NCBI GenBank assembly: GCA_000934455.1
Contig: KN886100.1
Coordinates: 49,076-78,884 of the forward strand
Source of the DNA: Apostichopus parvimensis
Taxonomy: Eukaryota; Echinodermata; Holothuroidea; Aspidochirotida; Stichopodidae
Direction: 5' to 3'
Length of the DNA stretch: 29,809 nt
The position numbers and the translations under genes were made by a program. This document shows positions 1-9,530 of the stretch, one piece after another; position 1 is the first letter of the stretch; each line of letters opens with the position of its first letter. A model generated the notes under the pieces. It had not been told where the DNA came from. It searched no databases and was given only the letters and a program-made list of their open reading frames with translations.

Positions 1-72
1 CATTAGGCTATATACACAGTAAGCTACTGTAGGTAACGCCGTGTCGTTTGTCGCATTACACTAACTTTTGGT

Positions 73-702
73 CAAGGGCGGCGGAACCGGGGGGGCACAG
101 GGGGCACGTGCCCCCCACCACTTTTCCTCAGGTTAAAAATGTGCCCTTTTTCTACATAAAAATTTCTAAATAAAAAAAGAGTTTACAAAGCGAAACCCAC
201 GTCGCATAAAATATTTCGGGAAGTTTTAAATGTTTACTACCATAGGCGTAGGAGCCTAATTTGATTTGGGGGGCTGTAACGACTTGCCCGAAAAATATTA
301 CCAAAATTTTTCGCGTTCTCCGCGCGCGTTCAACATGTTATTGTGCATATAATATAGGCATGCGTCGGTTATTACATCGCATGCCAATTACATACAATCA
401 TTTGCCGTCTTATTACCCTTCCATATTGGTTAGAATTTTGGGCAAAGTCGTTACAATAATAATGATCATAATAATATCAGTTTAACCATTGAAAAACACA
501 TAGCAAATTATTTTTCTTTCAGTAGGTGCCCGAGGGGGGGGGGGCGTTGATGGAGTGATGTGTATACGCAAATAAGATAATACAATAAGAGTTATAAAGG
601 GTACTAAATATCAGGCTGCATCAGTCCAATCGAATTTCTGCAAAGTGCCCTTCGACGTTGGTGCCCCCCCCCCCCAGATTAAAATTGCTTCCGCCGCCCT
701 TG
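73..702. mobile_element. hAT-type non-autonomous DNA transposon (MITE), complete
   Basis: The element begins CAAGGGCGGCGGAA and ends with the exact reverse complement, a 14-bp terminal inverted repeat. It is flanked by a perfect 8-bp direct duplication, cttttggt, at 65-72 and 703-710. An 8-bp target duplication with short inverted ends is the hallmark of the hAT superfamily. Inside each end lie G/C runs and a GTGCCC-type motif, and the middle is AT-rich. A 74-codon open frame at 261-485 shows no recognisable motif and is probably chance. At 630 bp with no transposase, the element must have been moved by an enzyme encoded elsewhere. It ends 244 bp upstream of the DDE-type exon. Confidence 0.87.
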
Positions 703-946
703 CTTTTGGTTATAAAGAACTCGCACTCGTATCTATAAGTGACGAAAAATGTAAACGCTCATCTTAATTTTTTTTTAATATCTTTTTTCTTCTGGTTGTA
801 CGGCAATCTGTGAAAAACTGAAAGTAGTTCGGCGCATTTTTTGTAGATTTGGAAAAATATGTTTGTAAGCATTTTAAAAAATATTGATTCACGGGGAAAA
901 TGCTGAATGAAGATGGCTAAATCTTTTTTTCGTTTTTCGTTTTCAG

Positions 947-2563
947 ATACCTCTGCCTGAAGTGAAAACACCACCAAAAGTAAAACTACAACGCCGACAG
1001 GACCCTAGGCATAACAGCGGGAGGAAACCGTTCAGACTAACGTTTCCCCACCTCATTCCAACCGTGAATGAATTTATCGGAGACAACGGTTTTACAGCAC
1101 ACGAAAGACGACGATCAACGACTGGCAGAAGTTGCGGAACGTCCCTCGAACAACTTCGACGACATGTTGTGTGTACCTCAAAGTGCCCTAACGAAGTAAG
1201 TGGAGTTACTCTCCGACGATTGATGGAGCCACCCTCGAAACTCCGGAACTCTCGCAAGCAGTACAAAGGGCTGGTGAAGGCAAAAGTTGCGGCGAAGAGG
1301 AATGATGTTAGGAAAAAGAATGCAGACGGGCACTACTATGCTGCTAGGATCCGCTACCGATTGGAGTTTGGAAGGGAATTCGAGGAAAACACCGTCGTTA
1401 TGTCTGCCGATTGCATGAACAAGGTACACATTGGTGGGTTAGCAGTCAGCAGATACCATCAGATTCGACGGATATTCCCCAACGATGACCGACCAAACGT
1501 GCCTGACCATGATTTCCCGATCAGCAAAGGGTACAAAATCACGCCATCTGGTTACATGGTCCTGAAAAGCAAGCCGGGTTTCAAGAAGACCACACAAGAC
1601 AAACTGGGCCGTGAGGTTTATCAGTTTCCCAGGACTGGACCTGCTTTTGTTTTCAACCGTGTCGCCAAGTTCCGAAAAGTAAACATTCAAAGTCACGTGA
1701 ATGACATGGACAACATTTTGAGTAGAGAAGGTGAAGGGAAGAGTATGGTGATCTTGTCGGTAGATGGAGGGCCAGACTGGAACCCAAAGTCGTGGACCGT
1801 CCAGCTGTATTTGCAGAGACTTTTTAAGCGAAGGGACCTGGATTTGCTTTGTGTCTCGACGTACGGCCCTGGACTTTCAGCTCTAAACATGATAGAGCAT
1901 CTATGGTCCCCATTGTCGGACAAACTCTCGGCAGTATTTCTTCCAGCTGTCTTGCAGGGAGAAGAAGTCCCGCCCGCACTTCAAAGAGGACAGACCGAAA
2001 AGCAGAAGGAGGAAAAAGAGATCATCGTCTTTGATACGGCAATGGATCGATGCGGAGAATACTGGAAAGGCACGACATATGACGGTTACGAAATTGACGT
2101 CATGCAGGAGTATTGTAATGGTCAGGATTTTCCTTGGGCGGATTATGACATAGTACATGCTGCACTCCAGAACCCAACTAGGAAAAGTATGAAGAACCAT
2201 CCTGACATCCTTAGTGAACTAAAATTCATTGCAGCCCATTGTGATCGTCGGTTGGGTGAATTTACGCTCATGAAATGCATGGAAAGGTCATGTGCTCACT
2301 GCAGCCAGCATCCTGTAAGGAACACACATGCGATGAAGAAGATCTTGGGACAGGGAATGCCTACACCAACCATGGACGAATCCCTTCAAACACCATCACC
2401 ACATTTTTTTACGTATCTGGAGGCGCTGCAAAGACCATGGCAGACAGCAGATGAGGAGATGGAACTCTACAAGTCTCTCAAACTGGGCCGATGTTCGGAA
2501 TGTAGATATGTATTTACTTCGAAGAAGGATAGGAATCAGCATGTCTCCATTCTCCACAGCTAA
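947..2563 (+). CDS. DDE-transposase-like protein with C-terminal C2H2 zinc finger (last or only large exon)
   Basis: An uninterrupted 538-codon frame runs from a good splice acceptor (pyrimidine-rich stretch, then ttttcag, 941-946) to TAA at 2561-2563. There is no convincing ATG near the start, so the N-terminus probably comes from an upstream exon outside or not seen in the window. Numbering from the GTG at 962, three acidic residues sit in transposase-like contexts: D150 in SADCMNKVH, D268 in SVDGGPDWNP, and E312 in NMIEHLWSPLSDKL. The last resembles the NPIE-x-x-W block of IS630/Tc1-type enzymes. A C2H2 finger closes the protein (C511, C514, H527, H532), and a Cys-rich patch (CMERSCAHC) precedes it. 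I recall similar uncharacterised proteins as multicopy in cnidarians, molluscs and echinoderms. The absence of stops suggests a young or selected copy. DNA binding or transposition is inferred; a domesticated role is equally possible. Confidence 0.72.
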   Translation: MPLPEVKTPPKVKLQRRQDPRHNSGRKPFRLTFPHLIPTVNEFIGDNGFTAHERRRSTTGRSCGTSLEQLRRHVVCTSKCPNEVSGVTLRRLMEPPSKLRNSRKQYKGLVKAKVAAKRNDVRKKNADGHYYAARIRYRLEFGREFEENTVVMSADCMNKVHIGGLAVSRYHQIRRIFPNDDRPNVPDHDFPISKGYKITPSGYMVLKSKPGFKKTTQDKLGREVYQFPRTGPAFVFNRVAKFRKVNIQSHVNDMDNILSREGEGKSMVILSVDGGPDWNPKSWTVQLYLQRLFKRRDLDLLCVSTYGPGLSALNMIEHLWSPLSDKLSAVFLPAVLQGEEVPPALQRGQTEKQKEEKEIIVFDTAMDRCGEYWKGTTYDGYEIDVMQEYCNGQDFPWADYDIVHAALQNPTRKSMKNHPDILSELKFIAAHCDRRLGEFTLMKCMERSCAHCSQHPVRNTHAMKKILGQGMPTPTMDESLQTPSPHFFTYLEALQRPWQTADEEMELYKSLKLGRCSECRYVFTSKKDRNQHVSILHS

Positions 2564-2711
2564 ATGTTTTTGATGTATGTAATATATCTCAATTTATATC
2601 ATATATACCTAATATTATTTGATTTTCAGAATTCCACCCCCACCCCGCCTGATAGGCTATGACTGAACATATTTAATACCGTAATTAATTATTATTGTGG
2701 AAGCATAACTT

Positions 2712-2783
2712 AATAAATGTCGATGATTTTAACAATAACCTTTCTCCTTATGTGTTTACACGTGAAGTGATAAACCAAATAAA
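2712..2783 (+). terminator. Poly(A) signals of the DDE-like gene
   Basis: AATAAA occurs at 2712-2717 and again at 2778-2783, 149 and 215 bases after the stop codon, in AT-rich sequence. Either could direct 3' end formation. No transcript evidence is available. Confidence 0.4.
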
Positions 2784-2934
2784 CGAAACGAAACAATCAA
2801 AGAATTCGTGTTCGAATTTTGTCACAGTCTGCGTTGCAATCCTCTTCAGAAAACTGACAAGTGATATTTAATTGAAACAATACACGCTGCATCAGTTAGT
2901 TGGTCGCTTAGAATATATAGTTTTTAAAGGTATG

Positions 2935-3142
2935 TATTGGCCCCAAATATGCCAGAAATTCAAATATGGTCACCTTTGGTCAAAATTCTTAAACTGTTTT
3001 TATTATCACCTCGGAGGAAATTTACCTCAGTCATCTTGTGTGTTCATTTAGAATGTCTGAGAACAATTTGGAGAGTAAAGACATTGAGGTAAATACCTTT
3101 GAAAACTTCTAGCAATTATAGCATGCTATAATTTGGGGCCTA
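2935..3142. mobile_element. Candidate short MITE with GGCCCCAAAT ends
   Basis: GGCCCCAAAT at 2939-2948 is matched by its reverse complement at 3131-3140, with weaker AT-rich similarity just inside (atatgcca against attatagca). The 200-bp spacing fits a small MITE flanked by TA. The terminal bases do not match fully and no clear target duplication is visible, so this is tentative. Confidence 0.3.
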
Positions 3143-4446
3143 GATACAGGGTATTCAGTTGAGGGGCCCCCGAGTTAAAAGAGTTTACTGTGAAGAAAAT
3201 GAGTGCGCGGTATCGTAGACATTTACTTTGCAGATAGGATTCAATAATCAACGATTCACGTGTCATGATATCGCTACTAAGAAGCAAGTATAGTAGAGCA
3301 GTCAAAGCTAACACCGCAGTTTGCCAAATTTCTTTTCGTCATAAACACCGTTTCCACTATTATTCACGTGTAATGGGCCACATGTACTTAGGTCTCCTGC
3401 TAAATATGATTTAATATTCATTAAATATTACACGAAGTAGGTACAGCTCGAACTTCAAAGTTTCGTCGTGAACACCACACACGCGCGGTACGAGTGTTAA
3501 CAGTATATATGGGTGTATGTACTGTAGGCAACGTTGTCGAACTCCTTCAGCTACTGTACTCTGTTCGTTGGCGAATCGATTAAAGCGTTTAATCAGGGAG
3601 TTGTTATGGAACAACTCCCTGCATAACAACTCCCTGATTTAATAAGGATTTCGGTTTGTTTCTCAGGGTATAAAATATCAAGTGGCATGTGAAATAACAT
3701 AAAAAAGAAGCAAGCCAATAAACAAGTAAGCCAGCTTGTGTTTATTTCTCTCTTCGAACAAAATAAAGTTGCATTGCAGGACCGGGTTTCACTCTGCTGA
3801 ACACAATAGGCATAGGCTAGGCCTACTCATTCACTCCACGATAAGCCGTTCTATTCAGTGCAGGCTGTCCATTGTGCCCGCGGACAATGCTCTGTCTGCT
3901 GACTACCTAATTAATCTTCGGGACTTTTCGGTCAAAGCCTAGTGATGTCATTCAGAATATTCATAGCCACGGCGGAAATTCGGCTCTCCGCGGCATACCG
4001 CAACGGCGAGTTTTGAAAAGGCCCCTAATGAGGATGAAGTTGGAACCTCCACGGTGAGTTAATTTTCATAGGGAGATATAAGCGAAGTGTAGGTTCAACA
4101 TGCGGGGGGTGGGGGGGATTCCCCAGACCATTCAGCACCATAGTTTGAGAAGACCAGCCACTTACGGAACTTACAATCTTAGGACCTTGGCATGTTTCTG
4201 GGCCATCAACTACATCCTGAGGGCCCACTCTGGTCCACTCTCCACTAAACCTTGGCACATCAGGTTTGAGCCTCACAGGGTCAGACTGCCCGAGTTCATA
4301 GCTAAAAATAATATGAAATGATACATCAATTGGACAAAGGCGACCCAAGCTTTTCATGCCCCTCCCATATCATGGGGCATCGCCTGAAGATACCATTTGT
4401 TGCTTGTTGACAAATGTTCAAATGATTGTTGAATATTTTTTTTTAG
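3143..4446. other. Gene-less stretch
   Basis: Apart from the hairpin at 3591-3639, I see no supported gene. The 4020-4360 part has moderately long open frames on both strands (110 codons minus, 73 codons plus) without recognisable motifs. The run of G at 4104-4120 and even composition suggest old repeat sequence. A pyrimidine tract ending ttttag at 4446 is the acceptor for the next exon. Confidence 0.4.
3591..3639. repeat. Perfect 18-bp hairpin
   Basis: AATCAGGGAGTTGTTATG (3591-3608) is followed after 13 bases by its exact reverse complement (3622-3639). The loop carries another partial copy of the right arm (acaactccctg), so the arm is repeated three times. The rest of 3143-4446 shows no gene I can support, only short G runs near 4104-4120. 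Confidence 0.8.
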
Positions 4447-4548
4447 ATATGCTCGGACTGTGGAAGAACACTTGTTGAAGATGCTTGTCTTGTCTGCCAG
4501 CAGGATGCAGAGTTTCAGGAATCCCTGATTGCATATCAAAATACAGAG
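4447..4548 (+). CDS. Orphan internal exon with a CxxC...CxxC zinc-binding motif
   Basis: A T-rich tract ending in tag (4433-4446) precedes exactly 34 open codons, followed by a GT donor (gag|gtacat). The peptide starts ICSDCGRTLVEDACLVCQQD and then has an acidic, helical-looking stretch, EFQESLIAYQNTE. The four cysteines (C-x2-C-x8-C-x2-C) would bind one zinc ion, like a rubredoxin-type knuckle or half of a RING/treble-clef fold. Phase is 0 at both ends. No partner exon was found on this strand. The LINE inserted just downstream and the recombinase pseudogene on the other strand may sit in the same intron. Function is unknown; it could be an exon of a larger host gene or a relic. Confidence 0.42.
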
Positions 4549-4596
4549 GTACATATTAATCATTTATCATTCATTGAACTCTATGTCATTGTACCT

Positions 4597-5676
4597 GTGT
4601 TTCTTGCAAGATACTTCATTTATTTGGTCGGGTGGTACAGAGCTTGTCAGAAGGGCGGTAATGTACCAAAAACTAGAGAAGGGGGGTTAGGGGTGGTTCA
4701 TCTGGGAAGTAAATTGACCTTTTTGTTATTTAAGCATTTGTTTGTAGCGGTAACTGACCCAGGGCTGCCTTGTTCATATTTTCTACGTTTTGGGGGCGGG
4801 CTGCACCTGCGTCGATGGGTCCCGGCGCTGTTTAGCAACAGAGAACCTCATAGTAGTACTCCTAGCAGGGTGGTGCGTGTCATTTGCTCCGCTCTGATTG
4901 AGTTGCCCCCTGTTGACCTGTCACAGCCGGCCCTCGTTCACAGTTCGTTGCGGGATAGGGCCTTGAATGCAATTTTTGTCCAGGGACGTCATTCTGCCGA
5001 AGTATGGCGTTCGGTGCATTCAAGGCTGAATGGTTGCAGGCTCCGTGATCTTGCATGGAGAATTGCACACGGTGCCTTGGTGACCAACCTAAAAAGATAT
5101 CATTGGCGATTGGGTGATGGACTGTGCCCAAGGACCGGCTGTGACAGCTTAGAGAGTACCGCTCATGTTTGTTGGCATTGTTGCTTTGTAGTAAACTTAT
5201 GGGAGTGGTTCCAGACCTGGACCGACCGTGTTACGGGAGACCGTTCATGGTCGGTAGGGCAGGGCTTTATTTTCTATGGGGTAGACCCTCCAGTTTGTTC
5301 GGTTGCGGTGTTGCACCGCATTATTTTTGTTTGCTCTATTGTGAAAAAACATGTTTGGCGGAATAGATGTAATGTGGTTTTCAGGGGAAAATTTGCCAGT
5401 TGGCAGGCAGTCCTGGAGGCGGTGAAGTCTGACATTCGCCTTAAAATTGAAGGCGATTTTTTTTTGGACGCTGGTGTGTGGGGAGGGGTTTTTCGTTTCG
5501 CTGCGTGCGGGTCGTCCTTTTGTAGTTTTTTTGAATGTTGGGCGTTTTTGTCTCTGCAGGTCGGCGGGATTATGTTTTTTGGCTCGCTTGACCTGAGTTT
5601 CGTTTTGTCAGTATGGGATGGTTCGGTAGTGCCGTTTGGCCGTGACGTTTTGTATCCCGCATGGCGGGTCACGTAA
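4597..5676 (+). CDS. C-terminal part of LINE ORF2 (L1/Tx1-like): post-RT region with CCHC zinc-binding domain
   Basis: This is an open frame of 359 codons ending in TAA, without disruptive stops. From about residue 24 it resembles the region after the reverse transcriptase domain of L1/Tx1 elements. PKTREGGLGVVHL (24-36) is the usual K-x-GGLG block. LAWRIAHGALVTN (152-164) opens the zf-RVT type domain. C177, C182, H190 and C195 form a C-x4-C-x7-H-x4-C zinc site. WRNRCNVVFRGK (254-265) is the typical block after it. The endonuclease and RT palm are missing, so the copy is 5'-truncated and cannot move by itself. The first 20 or so codons may be host sequence. It ends AWRVT, the same final residues seen in the tail at 15.76 kb. 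Confidence 0.8.
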   Translation: MFLARYFIYLVGWYRACQKGGNVPKTREGGLGVVHLGSKLTFLLFKHLFVAVTDPGLPCSYFLRFGGGLHLRRWVPALFSNREPHSSTPSRVVRVICSALIELPPVDLSQPALVHSSLRDRALNAIFVQGRHSAEVWRSVHSRLNGCRLRDLAWRIAHGALVTNLKRYHWRLGDGLCPRTGCDSLESTAHVCWHCCFVVNLWEWFQTWTDRVTGDRSWSVGQGFIFYGVDPPVCSVAVLHRIIFVCSIVKKHVWRNRCNVVFRGKFASWQAVLEAVKSDIRLKIEGDFFLDAGVWGGVFRFAACGSSFCSFFECWAFLSLQVGGIMFFGSLDLSFVLSVWDGSVVPFGRDVLYPAWRVT

Positions 5677-5683
5677 AAAGCAC
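4620..5683 (+). mobile_element. 5'-truncated L1/Tx1-like LINE, 3' end intact
   Basis: The retrotransposon fragment contains the ORF2 remnant. Its 3' terminus is tggcgggtcacgtaaaaa followed by gcac. The same terminus recurs at 15761-15783 and, on the minus strand, cacgtaaaaagcac recurs at 29194-29207. The 5' junction lies somewhere in 4549-4660 and is not sharp. No convincing target-site duplication was seen. It lies tail-to-tail with the tyrosine-recombinase pseudogene. Confidence 0.7.
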
Positions 5684-5689
5684 TTTATT
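5684..5689 (-). terminator. AATAAA downstream of the recombinase pseudogene
   Basis: On the minus strand AATAAA lies 78 bases after the final stop (5767-5769) of the recombinase-like gene, directly abutting the LINE 3' end. The position fits a poly(A) signal, but one hexamer in AT-rich DNA is weak evidence. Confidence 0.35.
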
Positions 5690-5766
5690 CTCTCAATATG
5701 ACTTGTCTGAGGTCACACTTGGGCAAAGAAGAATACAACCCTGGAAACCGGTTAAGTGTAAAGGCC

Positions 5767-7928
5767 CTAATGCTCCTTTTGTAACTGTGCTTTAGATTTT
5801 TTCTGTATAATTTTCCAAACTTTGGATTTGATTTGTGTAATTGACCTATTTTGTAAACAGGCATTGTTTTCTCTTGCATCATGACATGCTTTGGATGCAG
5901 GAGGATGCATGGTTTTGATGGCTTTCTTAAGCTGTGGGTCATTCATGACAGCCATTTTTTCATTTTTACTCCATTTTGTTCTTGAGGACATTACTCTCTT
6001 TTTGTACTTTGTATTGACAGTGGTATGAGCCTGGCTATCAGGTATTTCGTGACCTTCAACTGCATCTTTGTCACTTTCATTCTCATCCGACATTTCTCTA
6101 TCTGACAAGAGTTCTTTATTATCTATTTAAAAATCTGCCAAATCTTTTCCTTGATACTTTTCAGCAGTAAGTAAGTTTGCTGACTTTTGCAAGGAATATC
6201 ACATCTTTTGGAAGGCGGTAGTATTCTTTGTGAACACTGATATTATGCCCAAAGTGATTAGCCAGCTGTTCTAATTCTGCTTCTGAAAGATTCATAATTT
6301 GTGACAAGGTAGCAAGATGCTTCCTCATATTTGTGGCTGTAAGGCGCTGAGGATTTTGAGCCCCACACTGCTGTGCATATTTATACAGGCAATCATATCC
6401 ACGAAGAGGCTGTAGAGACTCCCCTGATGGGCATGCAAAGATGTAAGGGTTTTGGGGATCAACACCAGTAAGTTCCCTAGTGTTGTTCAGTATTTGTATT
6501 GACTCTTTTATGTTGGGGGTTAGCATTACTGGAACACCACGGTCTCGTTTACCCCTTGTCATTATTAGGCTTAGCCTTTTTCAAGCAATTTTTTGTGCTA
6601 CTGGAAGTGAATCATATATCTCATCTTGAAAGTCTTTTTTTTTTGCCCTGTTTGTAGTTTGTAATCTTCCAGTTTAAGATTCTGGGTCTCCCCAGGTCGA
6701 CGTCTGTTAAACATTGTCAGTTGTGTAAGAGTTAGTGAAGCCAACTCCCTCCATAGTGATGTTGTTACCTCAGTTTTCAAACATTCTTTTGTCTCCTTTA
6801 TGTTACATGATAATAGTTTATACAATTTCACAGTATCAGCTGTAAGTGGTATTTTGGGGGGTTTTTGCCACTTTTGTTTGCTTTGCTGTTTGTAGATTTT
6901 AGTGGCAATTTTCTTGTTCCACTGCAATTTCTTAAGCTTTAAGAATTGCTCGGCCATGTTCTCTTGTGAAGCATCTGCAGCTTTTATTGCTTCTGCAATA
7001 CTTATATCTGCCAACACATTCAAGCTTTTACCTAGCTTTTTAGCCAATGTTGGTGTGGCAAACAATTGCGATGCATCGTCAAACCCACAGCAGCCCTTCA
7101 CACCTGAAATTACACGATGAAAATGGCATGGATTTACTAAATGTTTAGCTGATTTTATGGCACAATTTAGCTTTTGGGTCTCGAGAAGAAGACGTGCAAC
7201 AGATCTCATCCTATTTGATACAATGTAGTGTGCATTTGGGCTGTCATTGATGTAGTGTTCCCCCAATTTGCATAACCAAGGATCTGCACGTATTGTTAAT
7301 ACAATATTGTCAGCCTTCATACCTGCAAGTATGTTCTGCAGTTTTGAACTGCAGTCTGCCTTTGTGGGAAGCAGTACTCTGGCAGCTCTCCGAAGGCCCA
7401 AGGTTTCTTTCCTTTCATTTTTAGATTCCGAGGTGCAATTTTCCTGGTGTCTCCAGAGAGATTTTTTGCCAGAATATCCGTCACAATCTGGACAAGGGAT
7501 GAAATCCTCTGCATCCAGTAGCCCCATTTGTGGTCTTTTATACACGAAAAGTTGACCTTTTCCTTCTTTGAAGACTTTTATATTGTGGGCATGGTCCCCC
7601 TTTTTCTCAATTCTTCAAAAATGGCATTTCGTTCCTTTGACTTTTTAGGTTCATTTAAGGCCTTAATCACCAATGATTCATCAAAATGATGAGTTTTGAA
7701 ATGTCGTGCTATTTGTAGAACAGTTTTCTCACAGTAGATGCAGTAGTGTTGTCTGTTCCAAGCTCTTTTTTATTTTTCCTCTGAGGCAGTGTACTCTGTT
7801 GATAATACACATACCTTATTACTAGTACTGAGTTGATTCTCATCATCAGCATAGCCTTCATCTGATGTATTAGCATCTTCCCCTGAAGAAGTGTCGCTTT
7901 CTTCATCAAATGGTACAAAATACTTTCG
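5767..7928 (-). pseudogene. Tyrosine recombinase (Crypton-like) gene, broken by frameshifts and stops
   Basis: Reading the minus strand, the parts in order are as follows. An acidic Ser-rich segment lies at about 7928-7810. A C2H2-like finger, YCIYCEKTVLQIARHF, lies near 7745. A second C2HC finger, CPDCDGYSGKKSLWRHQENC, lies near 7490. A long helical region follows. The catalytic core has FNRRRPGETQNL (box I Arg, about 6705), RGKRDRGVPV (Lys hairpin, about 6550), TNMRKHLATL (box II Arg, about 6323), HFGHNIS (box III His, about 6250) and KEYYRLP (nucleophile Tyr, about 6220). A Lys-rich Trp-containing tail (KWSKNEKMAV) ends at 5767. Visible lesions are an in-frame TAA at 7770-7772, a 1-base loss at 7596-7605, a shift in the 10-T run at 6635-6644, a TGA at 6581-6583, a shift near 6165-6172, and a TAA near 6127. 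It is intronless, as expected for a mobile element. Multicopy relatives in invertebrates and fish are known to me by motif only. Confidence 0.8.
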
Positions 7929-8402
7929 ACAGCATCATCTCTACAGTAGCTTCTTAATTGTCTAAGTTGCGTTAGCCTTTTTTTACTCTAATGTATAAAG
8001 ACATGTAAATTTAATACAAATAAAGAATTTCCTTCAACTACATGTACTGTATAATGCATCTCAAATGGCAAGCTCTGCATAACTTTCCAGGGGTGTCCCC
8101 TTGGTTCAGGGTGCCCTTGGCAAAAGTGTCGGATTGGGACCCATTTGACCTATGATGTGCATGGTGCAGCATAGTAAATGAATTATGGTTTTGAAAGCCA
8201 TATACCCACTTTATGTTTTAATGAACTAATCATGTTAAGTTGTTTACATAGTTACATTTCTGTACTTTCGAAGATACAAAAATGTGTATGTGCTTCGATA
8301 AGGGCATCAAGCTTCTCTTAGAATAAATATGGTATTTGGTTATTCTTTGGTATGTTTTGTGCTAAAATGGAACAAATGGTGGTTACTAACCACTACACTA
8401 GT
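7929..8402. other. Gene-less stretch with one degraded MITE copy
   Basis: There is no supported gene. 8072-8280 is a diverged relative of the MITE at 8403-8906; the rest is AT-rich and unremarkable. Confidence 0.5.
8072..8280. mobile_element. Degraded copy of the 8403-8906 MITE
   Basis: It shares with 8403-8650 the blocks ggttcagggtgccc, caaaagtg-cggattgggac, gacctatg-tgtgcatggtgcagca, agccatatacccactt and aatcatgttaagtt, in the same order and orientation. The left end is degenerate (tctgcataacttt for cagtggcgtaacttt) and has a short extra segment. The right half and right terminus are missing. Confidence 0.7.
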
Positions 8403-8906
8403 CAGTGGCGTAACTTTGGTTCAGGGTGCCCGGGGCAAAAGTGACGGATTGGGACGCCTCTTGACCTATGGTGTGCATGGTGCAGCAGAGCAAATTAGTT
8501 TTGGTTTTAAAAGCCATATACCCACTTACAAATGATTGTGAACTTTAAATCAATTTTAAGTCATGTTTTAATGAATTAATCATGTTAAGTTAACCTTTAA
8601 AGTAATGTTTTCATCTTTTCCAATTTCTGTACTTTGAAAGATTCATCACTCGCTGCTAGTCTACTGATAGGCCCTGATTGTGGCCTGACCATATCACAAT
8701 GCTTATACATTCTGAATTTTTCTCAAGGTTTTGATATTTATGGGGTGAAAAGCGTAATTCTATGCCAGGTGACAAGTGGGTAAAGGTTTCTACTTCACTT
8801 CCTAAGGTATTATCGTCTTGAAAGGGTATCCAGGCCTGGGTGCCCCTTAGCCCGGGTGCCTGGAGGTCCCCCCCCCCCCCCAGAGTGCACAGGAGTTACG
8901 CCACTG
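8403..8906. mobile_element. hAT-type MITE, complete, with perfect 8-bp target duplication
   Basis: The ends are CAGTGGCGTAACT and its exact reverse complement AGTTACGCCACTG, a 13-bp perfect inverted repeat. The flanks are acactagt at 8395-8402 and acactagt at 8907-8914, an intact 8-bp target duplication diagnostic of hAT transposition. The 504-bp interior has no transposase. A run of 14 C lies near the right end. The intact duplication implies a fairly recent insertion. A broken relative sits just upstream at 8072-8280. Confidence 0.9.
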
Positions 8907-9077
8907 ACACTAGTGTGCTTTGTTCCTATACAAACAAAAGTTGGGTTTAATTGACAGACCATGACATGAAAATCCCCTCAACTATTTTTTTACATCCTAC
9001 ATGTAACACTACTTCCACACACGATTTTGTTATGCATACTTTTGAGAGGCACACATGCATGCATTGTACTAACATAG

Positions 9078-9160
9078 TTGTAGGTCAGTGGTACCCATAC
9101 ACACTGTCAGTTGTGGTGCAACTGCAGATTTCCATCATTTCATACAGATAATTTAGATTG
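9078..9160. repeat. Diverged direct repeat, copy 1
   Basis: It shares with 9800-9885 the blocks atggtaccca or gtggtaccca, acact, gtg-ggtgca/gagca-aactgcagattt and cacagataat or tacagataat, in the same order. It is probably two old copies of one dispersed repeat. The rest of 8907-10012 holds no supported gene. Confidence 0.55.
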
Positions 9161-9524
9161 GAGGATATATGTACAGCTTCCTTATGTTGTGTCTGTGAAG
9201 AATATAAGGACTATTATTTTGATCTAATTTTAGCTTAAGCCTAAATAACATTACTCCTAGTGGAACTACAGTAATACAACACTAATGCCTAATACTTAAA
9301 GGTAGTTAAGGGTATATGTTTGTTTGCTTGCTTCATGATTCTACTTTAATAGGTCTCCATGTATTGGTGAGAAAGAAATTCTTGACATTGATGAAATGTT
9401 GCCTCTCTATATTATGTGTTGTGGTATATACTATGAGATTCACTCAGATTGCCTTAACTCTTCTCATGCATGAACTTTAATGCCATCATGGTTCTAATTA
9501 AGTTCAAGTGATATTTCCATTGCA

Positions 9525-9530
9525 TTTATT
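9525..9530 (-). terminator. Candidate poly(A) signal of the 10.0-11.9 kb gene
   Basis: This is the first AATAAA found on the minus strand below the stop codon at 10013-10015, about 480 bases downstream. It is weak evidence by itself. Confidence 0.25.

Noticed and set aside
261..485. 74-codon plus-strand open frame
   Set aside because: It lies wholly inside the hAT MITE and has no motif.
943..2200. Several minus-strand and offset open frames over the DDE-like exon
   Set aside because: They are antisense or shifted shadows of the long exon.
4025..4357. 110-codon minus-strand open frame
   Set aside because: No recognisable motif, no splice sites or start context, and an equally open plus-strand frame overlaps it.
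7810..7820. Possible splice donor (aag|gtatgt, minus strand) in the recombinase gene
   Set aside because: The next acceptor would be only about 60 bases on with no pyrimidine tract, and the frame continues through the site apart from one stop.
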